Assembly: GCF_029203305.1 (NCBI RefSeq)
Contig: NC_089461.1
Span: forward strand, 1,302,001-1,366,000
DNA length: 64,000 bases
Direction of reading: 5' to 3'
Source: Yamadazyma tenuis
Lineage: Eukaryota > Ascomycota > Pichiomycetes > Serinales > Debaryomycetaceae
In this document: piece after piece, positions 8,854 through 18,929 of the stretch
Position numbering within the stretch: position 1 is the stretch's first letter
How the letters are laid out: each line of letters opens with the position of its first letter
The notes under the pieces: generated by a model
What the model was told of the DNA's origin: nothing
Databases searched by the model: none
What the model saw: the letters and a program-made list of their open reading frames with translations, nothing else
Translations under genes and position numbers: made by a program

Positions 8854-10221
8854 ATGACAGAAGCGACAACAGAATACCAATTCGTTTATGACGATGGAGA
8901 CAACAATATGGTGGATGAAGCAGGTAATCCAATAATTGACCAAGGAGATATTGATGATTGTGTTCCTCTCGAGACTTTAGTAGATTTGACTCAATATCGT
9001 GAACAGGTAAGGAGGGAATTTGAACATAATGCTAATCTGGGACTGATTCCAAATTCTTACAATGGCGATGACCCAGGTAATGACCCAGACAAGACTCCTA
9101 AGGGCAGTAAGCCTGTGAAAGCAAAGAAGGAATGCACCCGTAACTATCATCTCTATAGTTCTAAAGATAGAGAACAGTTCTTCGACCTCTGGATTGAGCG
9201 GCCAGGGTGCTCTATTGCATCAATTGCTAAGCAGTTGGGCATAAAACCCAGGAATGCACAGAGATGGGTTAAGGAATACAAAGAATCGAAAGAAAAGGTG
9301 TTACCGGAACCCAAGCCAAGAGGAAAGGCAGCCATATCTAAACTTGACGAAAGTCATAAAGAGTATTTGAAAGAACTCATTGATCAAAATCCATCTTCCA
9401 CTATAAACGACATGATGGAAGGATTATGTGAGTCTTTCATGGATCTCAAGGTCAGCAAGTCATCCTTACATGTCTTTTTGAAAGACGAATGCACTATGAG
9501 CTTCAAAGTTGCTCGTAAAGAGAGCGTTGAAAGGAATTCAGTGAAGAAGATCCAGGAAAGATTTGATTTTGTAACCAAAGTATTAAACTCTGACGTTGAC
9601 TATTGCTCCAATTGTGTTTTTATCGATGAGGCCGGTTTCAACATTAACATGAAACGTTCCGGAGCCTGGGCAACTAGAGGAGAAACGCCTATAGTTAAGA
9701 CACCAACCACTAGATCAGAAAACAGAACCATTTTAGGCGCTGTTTGCTACCACGGGGTAGTTCAATTGAGTTTGAGGAAGCCAAAAGCCCAGTCGCTGAA
9801 TAAGAAACGGAAGATTGATGAAGAAAAGAATCAAGACACCTCTAGAGGCACCGTTACAGGGCACTATAAGAAATTCCTTCTTGATTTAATGAACACCTTA
9901 GACCGGCATCCTATTATGAAGAATGCTTACTTGATTATGGATAATGCTAGTATCCATAAGAACCAAAGCATTTCAAGAATCATTCAGGCCAGGGGCTATA
10001 AACTACTTTATCTCCCACCATTCTCTCCAGAGTTAAACCCAATTGAACAATTCTGGTACCAAGTAAAAAGTAGGTTGAAGAGGGAAAAGCTCCTCCAAAG
10101 AGAGACTCTTTCATTGCGTATCAAAGAGGCTGCAAATTCTGTACCACTTGAATATATACAAAATAGTATCAAACACTCCCAAAACTGCTTCTCTACGTGC
10201 TTGGAAAAGAAGCCTCTTTAG
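8854..10221 (+). CDS. Tc1/mariner (DDE_3, IS630-related) transposase, copy 1
   Basis: 455-residue transposase from the ATG at 8854; an upstream in-frame TTG is not a likely start. It cuts and pastes the surrounding element at TA sites in the nucleus. Order: an acidic N-terminal extension (about 1-80), a helix-turn-helix (SIASIAKQLGIKPRNAQRWVK, about 125-145), a second HTH/winged region, and the DDE catalytic domain. Catalytic acids are the D of FIDEAGFN, the D of IMDNASIHK and the E of PELNPIEQFW. The last two are separated by 34 residues, the DD34E spacing of Tc1. A basic, NLS-like insert (NKKRKIDEE) lies between the first two. It is longer than the usual 340-350 residues because of the extension and insert. 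Three in-frame CTG codons (9037, 9043, 9796) would be Ser in a CTG-clade host. No disabling change is visible. Confidence 0.93.
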   Translation: MTEATTEYQFVYDDGDNNMVDEAGNPIIDQGDIDDCVPLETLVDLTQYREQVRREFEHNANLGLIPNSYNGDDPGNDPDKTPKGSKPVKAKKECTRNYHLYSSKDREQFFDLWIERPGCSIASIAKQLGIKPRNAQRWVKEYKESKEKVLPEPKPRGKAAISKLDESHKEYLKELIDQNPSSTINDMMEGLCESFMDLKVSKSSLHVFLKDECTMSFKVARKESVERNSVKKIQERFDFVTKVLNSDVDYCSNCVFIDEAGFNINMKRSGAWATRGETPIVKTPTTRSENRTILGAVCYHGVVQLSLRKPKAQSLNKKRKIDEEKNQDTSRGTVTGHYKKFLLDLMNTLDRHPIMKNAYLIMDNASIHKNQSISRIIQARGYKLLYLPPFSPELNPIEQFWYQVKSRLKREKLLQRETLSLRIKEAANSVPLEYIQNSIKHSQNCFSTCLEKKPL

Positions 10222-10253
10222 TCCACGTTATACGACAAAAACGACTTCATCTT

Positions 10254-10596
10254 GCGATATTGATTTAGTACAACAGCGATATTCATCAACTCGCCATGCG
10301 ATATTAATCTGTTACGGTGTGCGCTTTTTGCTTTGTTTGCAGTGCGCCATTTTTAATTTTCTACCACGAATTTCGTTCCGAGGCTGGAACGAAATTCATT
10401 TATTTTCTTCGAGTCATTGAGACTTACTCTATAGGTCTTTTTTAGTATACAATACACGATATTTTTATATATGAAATCACGTAATTAGGGGGCCTTACAA
10501 CCGTCATTCATAAACTTACACCGCGATATCCAGGATCTGTGCATAAGTCATTACCTTACTCTACTGGCGATATTGAAAACTGACAGGAGCGAAATT
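10254..10596 (+). repeat. Right subterminal GCGAYATT motif array (copy 1)
   Basis: GCGATATT or a one-base variant occurs at 10254-10261, 10276-10283, 10298-10305, 10523-10530, 10567-10574 and 10589-10596, and in the TIR as GCGACATT at 10612-10619. The first three are spaced exactly 22 bases apart. Orientation is opposite to the left array, so the element is symmetric well beyond its TIRs. Confidence 0.7.
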
Positions 10597-10611
10597 GAAA
10601 ACTACCTAGTC

Positions 10612-10657
10612 GCGACATTCGGATATTGGAGGTGTGTTATTCATCCTGGAAACACTG
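10612..10657 (-). repeat. Right terminal inverted repeat (copy 1)
   Basis: Perfect 46-bp complement of the left repeat, starting GCGACATTCGG on the plus strand and ending CACTG before the flanking TA. Confidence 0.95.
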
Positions 10658-10921
10658 TATGATAATTGCAAGCGGAACTAAGATGACTTGCAGCCTTCTG
10701 CTGGCCAAGAAAACTTCCTGCATATAAAGATCAATTTTTTTGGGGAATTGGTTGAGCTGGTTTTGAATTCTAATCTGCCTACATGCATGTACCAAGAACT
10801 GCTCGAGCGCTTAAATGGGTAATATTATGTTGTTCAAGTGACATCATTCGTTGTATCTACGTATCTATTTATATCAGTTTCGTAACTCAAGTGAGATGAC
10901 ATATATGATCACGTTACTTTC

Positions 10922-12003
10922 GTGTCTGGTGAAAGTGAAACTAGAAGCCCCCCAGGTGGTCCAGTCAAAGTTACTGATATTGAACTAAGCCTGTCCTTCC
11001 ACCCGAGTCAAATAGAGTATAATTCTCAGATTCTGCTAATTGAAGAGAAAGTTCTTAGAGGGTTACAAATTGCTTTTAATGTTCGTAAACTCTCACAACC
11101 AGAAACGGGTTACACATGCACATATTCGGTATTCTGCGCATATGTGATTTTTATAGAGCAATTTCCAAGGCGTATGATTCCGAAACAGGTTCGTCCCCCC
11201 CTGCCTTACTTGTGTGCAGTCAGACCTATCTTCGGACAAGAACTATCTCTGGCTTCCGCATGGATTTTTACTAATCGCACATATTTGTCATATCTAAAGA
11301 GGTTTTCCAATTAAAAAATTCTAGGCATACGCAAGATAAATATGTATATGTCTTATGATTTCCTAGTTTACCGCATCTAGAGGTAGTCGTGTAAGGAGAG
11401 ATGGATTTCATCTTTTTGTGTTCTAGTTCGAACCCCTTCAAGTTGTTTCGCTCCTATCTAACACTGCTTTTTTGGTGTACTCACTATCTAATGTGTTCCA
11501 GTTGAGTTGCTGGCATTGTTGAGATATGTAGTCAAAGCCGAACAAGAGGTACCATCCATAGGAAAGAGGGAACGGCTAAAAATTACTTTCTTTTGGATAA
11601 GGCATCTCCACCTCCATATTCAGTAAACCGAGAAAGCATAGGACACACATAATTGCATCCTGTATATGCCTAAGAACAATGCTTGAAATCTCTGGCATTG
11701 TAACAAATCTAAGCATGTAACAAACTGAGAGTCGAATCTGACGGGAAACGTGCGTGTCCGAAATATATTCCTGCCTACACCCAGGGAAGGTTGGTGACAA
11801 ATGTGTCCAGTACTCGAATTGTGCCCAGTACTGGGCCGAGTACTGTTTCGATAGCTCAGACTTTCCTTCCCAAAGTCATTTTGAATATGTTGTTTATGCT
11901 GGCGTTAAGTTATCGACTCTTCATAAAACGATAACAGTAAGAGGAGTCATCTTTTACATCAGTGTCAGAGTCACTATGTACCGAAACCTATCCGAGCCAT
12001 TAC
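10922..12003. other. No recognised gene (copy 2 left part)
   Basis: Second copy of the sequence at 5639-6720. The same GTG-started 130-codon frame recurs at 10922-11314 with no known family match. Nothing new compared with copy 1. Confidence 0.45.
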
Positions 12004-12738
12004 TTTTAGCACCAGTTGGGATTAGTGAATGTGGTATATGTTGTGACAGTAGCATCCCCAGTAGAATTTGTACATGGTTCGGTGGCCCACAATCGAAACT
12101 CTTCAATGTGGTATGTGACAGACAACGGTCGTTTTACCATCATCACTAGTTGTTGTGGTAGTGGAAGGCACCTTGCAGGTACATGGCAAGGTGATGGTGG
12201 TGACATATATTTCCGTGACAACAGGTCCTGTGGTAGGCGTTATAGAACCAGTCCAATAAGTGGTGATGGTGAGGACACTTGTAGAAGGTGCTGGGATAGA
12301 GGGTGCTAGACTTAAAGGAGAAGCAACACTGGAAGGTGCCCCTGTTGAAGACGGAGTGTTGGAAGATGAAATTGAAGTATTTGAATTCAACCAGAAAGAC
12401 AGGCTTGACGAGGTAGTGCTACCAGGTGGTGTAGTGGATGAAATAATGGTGGTCGTAGTTCTTAGTATATCCTTAGTGATAGTTGCATCCCTCTGAACCT
12501 GTTACCGTAAAATATTCAGCAACTATTCCGGTCCATATAATGATGGTGGTAGTTAAAAAAGGACATAATATGCCATCAGCGGTTGAGCTATACTAGTCAA
12601 TATCGTCTGTTGGTTCGTTTCATCTGGGTAAGCAACAAATATTGTCAAATTGCAGTTGTCAAAACATCAAGGTCATAATGAAACATGTTTCTTTTGTAGC
12701 TTGCCGGGGTATCTTTAAAGAATGCTTGAAATACTATT
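12004..12738 (-). pseudogene. Adhesin pseudogene (copy 2)
   Basis: Same frame-broken, repeat-less adhesin relative as at 6721-7455, with identical conceptual fragments (LPCTCKVP, TEPCTNSTGDATVTT). Because its decay was complete before the duplication, the lesions are shared by both copies. Confidence 0.8.
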
Positions 12739-13711
12739 ATGATATATGAACAGGTATATTCTCTTTTACCAGGACCCCTAAACTATTCCTATTTCTTCGG
12801 CTATTGCATCTCTACTCCCTTATCAGTCTTCAGCTTCGATAGGCTGGTTAAATTTTCTACTGACGCGTGCGCACACCGATATTGCTTGCTTGGTTTCTTG
12901 ACCCTACGTGTTTGTAGCCAATCGCGCGTGGATTTACTGGTCATGGTTCGTAAATTGTATATCCTATTGTGATGATTGGATTAATATATTTCATGATGTT
13001 GATGTAGATCATTCTAAGAGACAAACATTGAATTCTTTTTTAGAAACTTAATTAGCATCTGACCCATTCGCAAAATGCGAAAAGGATAAATCCGGTAGCT
13101 ACGGTACCGGGTTTTTTAAATGAACAATGCATAAAATCGTTCAGGCGTTTCATTTTTCAGGCTCTAAGTTGCAGCTTATTTTCATTAAACATTGAATTAA
13201 TGAGGTTACTGGAAATACTATTTTAGAAATTATTCATACGATCCCCAGATTATCATGCACATGAATGTGCCTCTCTCGGAAAAAACCAAAAAACAAACAG
13301 GTAAACACTGGTGATTGGGAACACCGGGTATGTACATGTATTATATAATCAACTGGCAACTAATTGCAGACGCACCTCCGCGCCTTAAATTTTGCATTGT
13401 CTATTAAAAAACCAGATTGAGTGGGATGTGCACGCTGTCCTTCTCTTACTTATGAGAATCACAAGATCTATACTTCAAAAGTAGTCTTATTCTTTGTGAA
13501 GCAACAAAACGGTGGTGTGTTCGATTGTCTTCATGTTTGGAAAATTTGCAACCTAAATAATTGCCTTTTCCTGAAACAGTGCAGTTCTAGTATGTTTTTT
13601 TTTTCGTACCCCCTTTGTTGTCTCTAAACGATTATTGCCAGTGTACTGCACAGATATCTTAACTCAGGATTCGCAGTAAGAATAGTTAGTTCAAGCTTCC
13701 TGTACCGCTTA
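12739..13711. other. Spacer between adhesin pseudogene and transposon (copy 2)
   Basis: Second copy of 7456-8428. No supported gene or RNA was seen. Confidence 0.4.
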
Positions 13712-13713
13712 TA

Positions 13714-15940
13714 CAGTGTTTCCAGGATGAATAACACACCTCCAATATCCGAATGTCGCAACTCACATATAATTAATAGCGCAGTTTATGAAGTTGAATA
13801 ACGTAACCAAACATATTCATTTACGTTTTCTGACTTTTATAATATCGCAATCTGGCTTCTAAATTATCACATTTGTAGTCATATGCTGTCGTAACTTGAA
13901 CCACCGATTTTTCTGATCCAAATATTTTGTATAACGCTCTCTTCACTAATGTTTAACGTACTCTGCTCGATAAAAATGTCGCATAGCCCTGTAAATTAAT
14001 TTCTCGCCCCGTTTACAATCATATCGCACCAGAAGGTTTTCACTATTCGCACCTTAAGTATTATAAAGTGCTGTCTTCAAAAATTTGAATATCGTATTAG
14101 GGGGTTATAGAATATCGTCAATTGATCAGTTCAGGAATGACAGAAGCGACAACAGAATACCAATTCGTTTATGACGATGGAGACAACAATATGGTGGATG
14201 AAGCAGGTAATCCAATAATTGACCAAGGAGATATTGATGATTGTGTTCCTCTCGAGACTTTAGTAGATTTGACTCAATATCGTGAACAGGTAAGGAGGGA
14301 ATTTGAACATAATGCTAATCTGGGACTGATTCCAAATTCTTACAATGGCGATGACCCAGGTAATGACCCAGACAAGACTCCTAAGGGCAGTAAGCCTGTG
14401 AAAGCAAAGAAGGAATGCACCCGTAACTATCATCTCTATAGTTCTAAAGATAGAGAACAGTTCTTCGACCTCTGGATTGAGCGGCCAGGGTGCTCTATTG
14501 CATCAATTGCTAAGCAGTTGGGCATAAAACCCAGGAATGCACAGAGATGGGTTAAGGAATACAAAGAATCGAAAGAAAAGGTGTTACCGGAACCCAAGCC
14601 AAGAGGAAAGGCAGCCATATCTAAACTTGACGAAAGTCATAAAGAGTATTTGAAAGAACTCATTGATCAAAATCCATCTTCCACTATAAACGACATGATG
14701 GAAGGATTATGTGAGTCTTTCATGGATCTCAAGGTCAGCAAGTCATCCTTACATGTCTTTTTGAAAGACGAATGCACTATGAGCTTCAAAGTTGCTCGTA
14801 AAGAGAGCGTTGAAAGGAATTCAGTGAAGAAGATCCAGGAAAGATTTGATTTTGTAACCAAAGTATTAAACTCTGACGTTGACTATTGCTCCAATTGTGT
14901 TTTTATCGATGAGGCCGGTTTCAACATTAACATGAAACGTTCCGGAGCCTGGGCAACTAGAGGAGAAACGCCTATAGTTAAGACACCAACCACTAGATCA
15001 GAAAACAGAACCATTTTAGGCGCTGTTTGCTACCACGGGGTAGTTCAATTGAGTTTGAGGAAGCCAAAAGCCCAGTCGCTGAATAAGAAACGGAAGATTG
15101 ATGAAGAAAAGAATCAAGACACCTCTAGAGGCACCGTTACAGGGCACTATAAGAAATTCCTTCTTGATTTAATGAACACCTTAGACCGGCATCCTATTAT
15201 GAAGAATGCTTACTTGATTATGGATAATGCTAGTATCCATAAGAACCAAAGCATTTCAAGAATCATTCAGGCCAGGGGCTATAAACTACTTTATCTCCCA
15301 CCATTCTCTCCAGAGTTAAACCCAATTGAACAATTCTGGTACCAAGTAAAAAGTAGGTTGAAGAGGGAAAAGCTCCTCCAAAGAGAGACTCTTTCATTGC
15401 GTATCAAAGAGGCTGCAAATTCTGTACCACTTGAATATATACAAAATAGTATCAAACACTCCCAAAACTGCTTCTCTACGTGCTTGGAAAAGAAGCCTCT
15501 TTAGTCCACGTTATACGACAAAAACGACTTCATCTTGCGATATTGATTTAGTACAACAGCGATATTCATCAACTCGCCATGCGATATTAATCTGTTACGG
15601 TGTGCGCTTTTTGCTTTGTTTGCAGTGCGCCATTTTTAATTTTCTACCACGAATTTCGTTCCGAGGCTGGAACGAAATTCATTTATTTTCTTCGAGTCAT
15701 TGAGACTTACTCTATAGGTCTTTTTTAGTATACAATACACGATATTTTTATATATGAAATCACGTAATTAGGGGGCCTTACAACCGTCATTCATAAACTT
15801 ACACCGCGATATCCAGGATCTGTGCATAAGTCATTACCTTACTCTACTGGCGATATTGAAAACTGACAGGAGCGAAATTGAAAACTACCTAGTCGCGACA
15901 TTCGGATATTGGAGGTGTGTTATTCATCCTGGAAACACTG
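13714..15940 (+). mobile_element. Tc1/mariner-type DNA transposon, copy 2 (2227 bp)
   Basis: Second complete element, with TIRs at 13714-13759 and 15895-15940 and flanking TA at 13712-13713 and 15941-15942. It is part of the tandem duplication, so it did not arise by an independent insertion. Its right flank (TATTACAAGC) is probably the original one. Its end lies 17 bases before the ATG of the ORF at 15958. Confidence 0.93.
14137..15504 (+). CDS. Tc1/mariner transposase, copy 2
   Basis: Conceptual translation identical to the transposase at 8854-10221 (455 residues from the ATG; DD34E triad and HTH intact). Two intact genes could double transposase dose. In an assembly they could also be a single locus counted twice. 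Confidence 0.93.
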   Translation: MTEATTEYQFVYDDGDNNMVDEAGNPIIDQGDIDDCVPLETLVDLTQYREQVRREFEHNANLGLIPNSYNGDDPGNDPDKTPKGSKPVKAKKECTRNYHLYSSKDREQFFDLWIERPGCSIASIAKQLGIKPRNAQRWVKEYKESKEKVLPEPKPRGKAAISKLDESHKEYLKELIDQNPSSTINDMMEGLCESFMDLKVSKSSLHVFLKDECTMSFKVARKESVERNSVKKIQERFDFVTKVLNSDVDYCSNCVFIDEAGFNINMKRSGAWATRGETPIVKTPTTRSENRTILGAVCYHGVVQLSLRKPKAQSLNKKRKIDEEKNQDTSRGTVTGHYKKFLLDLMNTLDRHPIMKNAYLIMDNASIHKNQSISRIIQARGYKLLYLPPFSPELNPIEQFWYQVKSRLKREKLLQRETLSLRIKEAANSVPLEYIQNSIKHSQNCFSTCLEKKPL

Positions 15941-15957
15941 TATTACAAGCAAAAAAT

Positions 15958-16561
15958 GGCAGATCAGCACGTTAAAATGAATCTTCAAGCACCAGAAACA
16001 AATGATGTTGCGGTAACTAAGGATAGCTATTTTACTGGTGAAGAGAGCTTTGGTACTATTGGTGTGAATGCAGGTGTGTTTCCTGTTGGCTTCAGAGTTA
16101 ATTGTGATAGACTTGAAACTGTCGCTGATAAATGTACTTCAAAAGCTCAGAGTATTGACATTAACAATCCAGTAAACGAAAAGAACTTGCTGGAATGGAA
16201 TAAAGATGAAAAAGCCAGGGATTCAGAGGGTGTCGACCAAAGTGATATATCCTCCCCCTGCAACAATGAAAAGGGCCCTTTTACTGTTGTAGCGGAGGTT
16301 GTTTCACTACCTGTCAACATCGCTAGTGGCACTGAAAAAGAAGAAAAAAACAAAGATGATCCGACGTTTCTGGAGCACGCTACTTTGAGAAAAAGCCCTA
16401 CTTATTCAAGTATACTTTCCTCCAGAATCACATTCTACGAAAAGAACCAGGAAACTTATTCAAGACCCACTAAGCCTAGACCTAGACCAAAGGCAAAGTC
16501 AAGAGGAACATTAGTCAATTCCATGGTTCTGAAATTTCAGCAATTAGAAGCTGTCGTATGA
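15958..16561 (+). CDS. Unknown ORF with transposon in its leader
   Basis: About 200 residues from ATG 15958 (MADQHVKMN...). An upstream in-frame extension would begin inside the transposon TIR and is not a natural start. The product is hydrophilic, Asp/Glu-rich in the middle, with a basic Pro-rich tail (RPTKPRPRPKAKSRG). No domain, signal or membrane segment was recognised. After the stop, another frame continues with coding character (MNEEFHIGVYSPKVLPGNG to 16667), so the gene may be frameshifted and dying. The Tc1 element sits 17 bases upstream and has separated it from its native promoter, which is now left of the element. I infer a decaying accessory gene. Confidence 0.4.
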
Positions 16562-17031
16562 ATGAAGAGTTCCATATCGGTGTTTATTCACCTAAAGTAC
16601 TTCCTGGTAATGGCTTGGTCCCTGATGATACTGATGTTCGCTATGATAATGATGCTGCTGATATGTGAGTAGGTTGGAATTATTCACCTTTATTCGACCC
16701 CATCCTACTCAGATATCACCAACAGAAGAAATTATAGTTAACATGATTGTCCTCAGATCCATGCCATTGTTGTGAATGGGATTTCAAAGGTTTACACACT
16801 CAACATGACCATAATCTGATGGATTGTAAGCTTATTGCAATTAACACCAATACTATACGACCCCAATAACCTTGCAACTCCAACAGAAGAGGAAGTGTTG
16901 TACAAGCCCCTACAAAATCCAAGTCATGACGGAGGCTAAATCATGATGGGTCTTCAGTTGGATATGATGAGACCACTGTTGATATGCAAGTAGTTTGGAA
17001 TTATTTCACCTTTATTCGACCCTAGGCTACT
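16562..17031 (+). pseudogene. Decayed, duplicated 3' coding tail
   Basis: Two similar blocks occur 321 bases (107 codons) apart in the same frame, around 16625-16707 and 16946-17031. The second reads VGYDETTVDMQVVWNYFTFIRP then stop. The first reads DVRYDNDAADM, stop, VGWNY. They share the DNA word GGAATTATTCACCTTTATTC apart from one base. They look like copies of the end of one protein, probably related to the ORF just upstream. Family unknown. Confidence 0.35.
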
Positions 17032-18894
17032 TTCATAAATACAGTGTGCTGACCATAGACATCCACTGATCCTCAGATATTAGACCACTACTTATACTGC
17101 TGTTGAAAATCCACAACAGGCAAACACCGGTTGCTCTGTAGCCTCATGAGACACGCACCACAGATAAATTAGCAACACAATAACTATTCAACATTGAAGT
17201 ATAAAGGCGAAAAGGAATACCTGATATCTCATCATGTTTTGGAACCAGACCATATCCTAACCGTGATCCTTAATATTATTTACTGCTTATTTACTAAAGT
17301 TAATGAATTCAATTCTCAGGCAATGCAATATCGGCACGCGCCAAACATGGTGATTAAACAGTCATCATATAACCTTCAACACCAAACTAATGAAACCACA
17401 ACCTTCCCGAAAATAAATAAACGAAGTGAAGTGATTTGATAGTTTTAAAAGATTAGATGTATGCTTTATAAGTGAACGGTTTCACTTCATGTTTCATGTC
17501 ATAGTCTGCAAACATCCTTCTCTTCTATTTGTACGTGGGCTTTGTACCATAAGATCTTACAAAACTAACCTCTAGGCCCCAAAATTTCTTCATCTCCTCA
17601 TATATCATAATTGAACATAAAAAATCGAGTCAGTTAAAGGCGTCTTTAAGTGTCTCCTTAATCTGCAAGAAAACTACAGGGAAAGTTATCTGTTTGGAAT
17701 CGAAACTGCATTTCTTCTAGTTATCATCAATAACTGAAAATCTAAGTTATTATGCATAATAGAGAACCTATAACTAGTAAACTTTCTACAACTACCATAT
17801 TATCCCAAAAATATTGTACTTTGATCTCCATATCAAATTTTCCAAGACTGATCAACATTAATTCCTTGCCATTACCTACTTTTTTAATAGTTTAAACATT
17901 CGTAAGTTGATTCACCACAAGTCTTTTAAAAGATACCTTAGCATTGCAAATTCAACACATTTCATAAGAGTGTACATCCATCAAATAGACCACACCAACA
18001 TACAAACAAGAGTGCTAAAAGAAAACATCAAACGTACTTCGAAAGTTGATAACATACGAATAAGTATAATTGTAGAATTAAAGAATAAAGGCCAGTGTCT
18101 GCTTCCATTTCATAACATACATATTAATATCATGCAAATTTAATTCATTAAGTCTTGAAGGGTGATTTTTTATATTAACTTATTCACACTCTGTTTATAT
18201 TCGCTACTTTATTGAACGATTCTATTGATAACACTACATAAAGCTACTAAAGTTTATGAGATATCTCAGCAATTGATTAACATTATTAATTAGGTGTTCA
18301 TTGAATCCCCAAAAAAAGAATGCTACCAGAAATATATTTTAAAAAATTAATATATGGTTGAGAGAAATCGAACTTCGAATCTTTTAATTCAAGTCGTACT
18401 TTGGGTCTCAAATCAAGAAACTAAGGCAAGCTACGAATTGATATAAGCATCAGATAAATTCCTCATGTGTACAATACATTCAGTCGCAACAAAGAAACGT
18501 ATAAATAAAATGATGATCTGCTTCACTTGCACTTCAATCGAATCTAGAAACTTATTACAAGTATGTAGTCTACAATAAATTAATCGCACTGATTATAAGC
18601 ATACACATACATATTTCCTTCTTGCTTATTCAATGCTTTCAAAAATTGGTACTTTGGTTCACCTAAAAATGGGGTATTTGTACATGAATTTACCGAAACG
18701 TATACGAACCAATAAAAGAATCCCATTCACCAATACAACCTATACAAAGCGTTTATAGGAATAGTTCTGATGTAGGCTTGCATAAAGACTTTGAATAAAT
18801 GCATGAACATGGTACAAGCGATAATAATCTACATCTATCAGTGCCATAATTCATAAAGAACAATTTAAAACTGTGCACGAATATGAATGCACCT

Positions 18895-18929
18895 TATGTG
18901 ATTTAAATTAGATATATTTAAATCACATA
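18895..18929. repeat. Perfect 14-bp inverted repeat
   Basis: TATGTGATTTAAAT at 18895-18908 and its exact complement at 18916-18929 flank a 7-base loop, TAGATAT. It could extrude as a cruciform or bind a dimeric protein. It lies in the middle of the AT-rich gene desert. Confidence 0.8.

Larger units (their letters stand above)
5375..10657. repeat. Tandem duplication, copy 1 (5283 bp)
   Basis: The unit begins TATGATAATTGCAAGCGG and ends with the transposon terminus CAGTG read inward (cactg on plus). Every open frame recurs exactly 5283 bases later with the same length and translation, so there is no net indel. All segments I compared by eye were identical. Contents: a non-coding 5' part, an adhesin pseudogene, a spacer and a complete Tc1/mariner element. 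Confidence 0.95.
8431..10657 (+). mobile_element. Tc1/mariner-type DNA transposon, copy 1 (2227 bp)
   Basis: The element starts CAGTGTTTCCAGG and ends with its exact complement. The terminal inverted repeats are perfect over 46 bp (8431-8476 and 10612-10657). TA dinucleotides flank it at 8429-8430 and 10658-10659, as expected for the TA target duplication of this superfamily. It carries one uninterrupted DDE transposase gene. Intact ends and gene suggest recent activity. Confidence 0.93.
10658..15940. repeat. Tandem duplication, copy 2 (5283 bp)
   Basis: Direct repeat of 5375-10657. The junction at 10657/10658 joins the right end of the first transposon to the TA that opens the unit. After 15940 unique sequence resumes at TATTACAAGC, so only TAT is shared between the two right flanks. 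The identity of the copies implies a very recent event or an assembly duplication. Confidence 0.95.

Noticed and set aside
5375..10657. A composite transposon bounded by TIRs at both ends of the 5283-bp unit
   Set aside because: No terminal repeat like CAGTGTTTCC is present at 5375; only a TA is shared, so the unit itself is not a larger element.
18359..18435. Possible tRNA or mitochondrial-DNA fragment (GAAGTTCGATTT with CTCTCAACC on the minus strand)
   Set aside because: A B-box-like word is present, but no matching acceptor stem or anticodon arm could be folded by eye.
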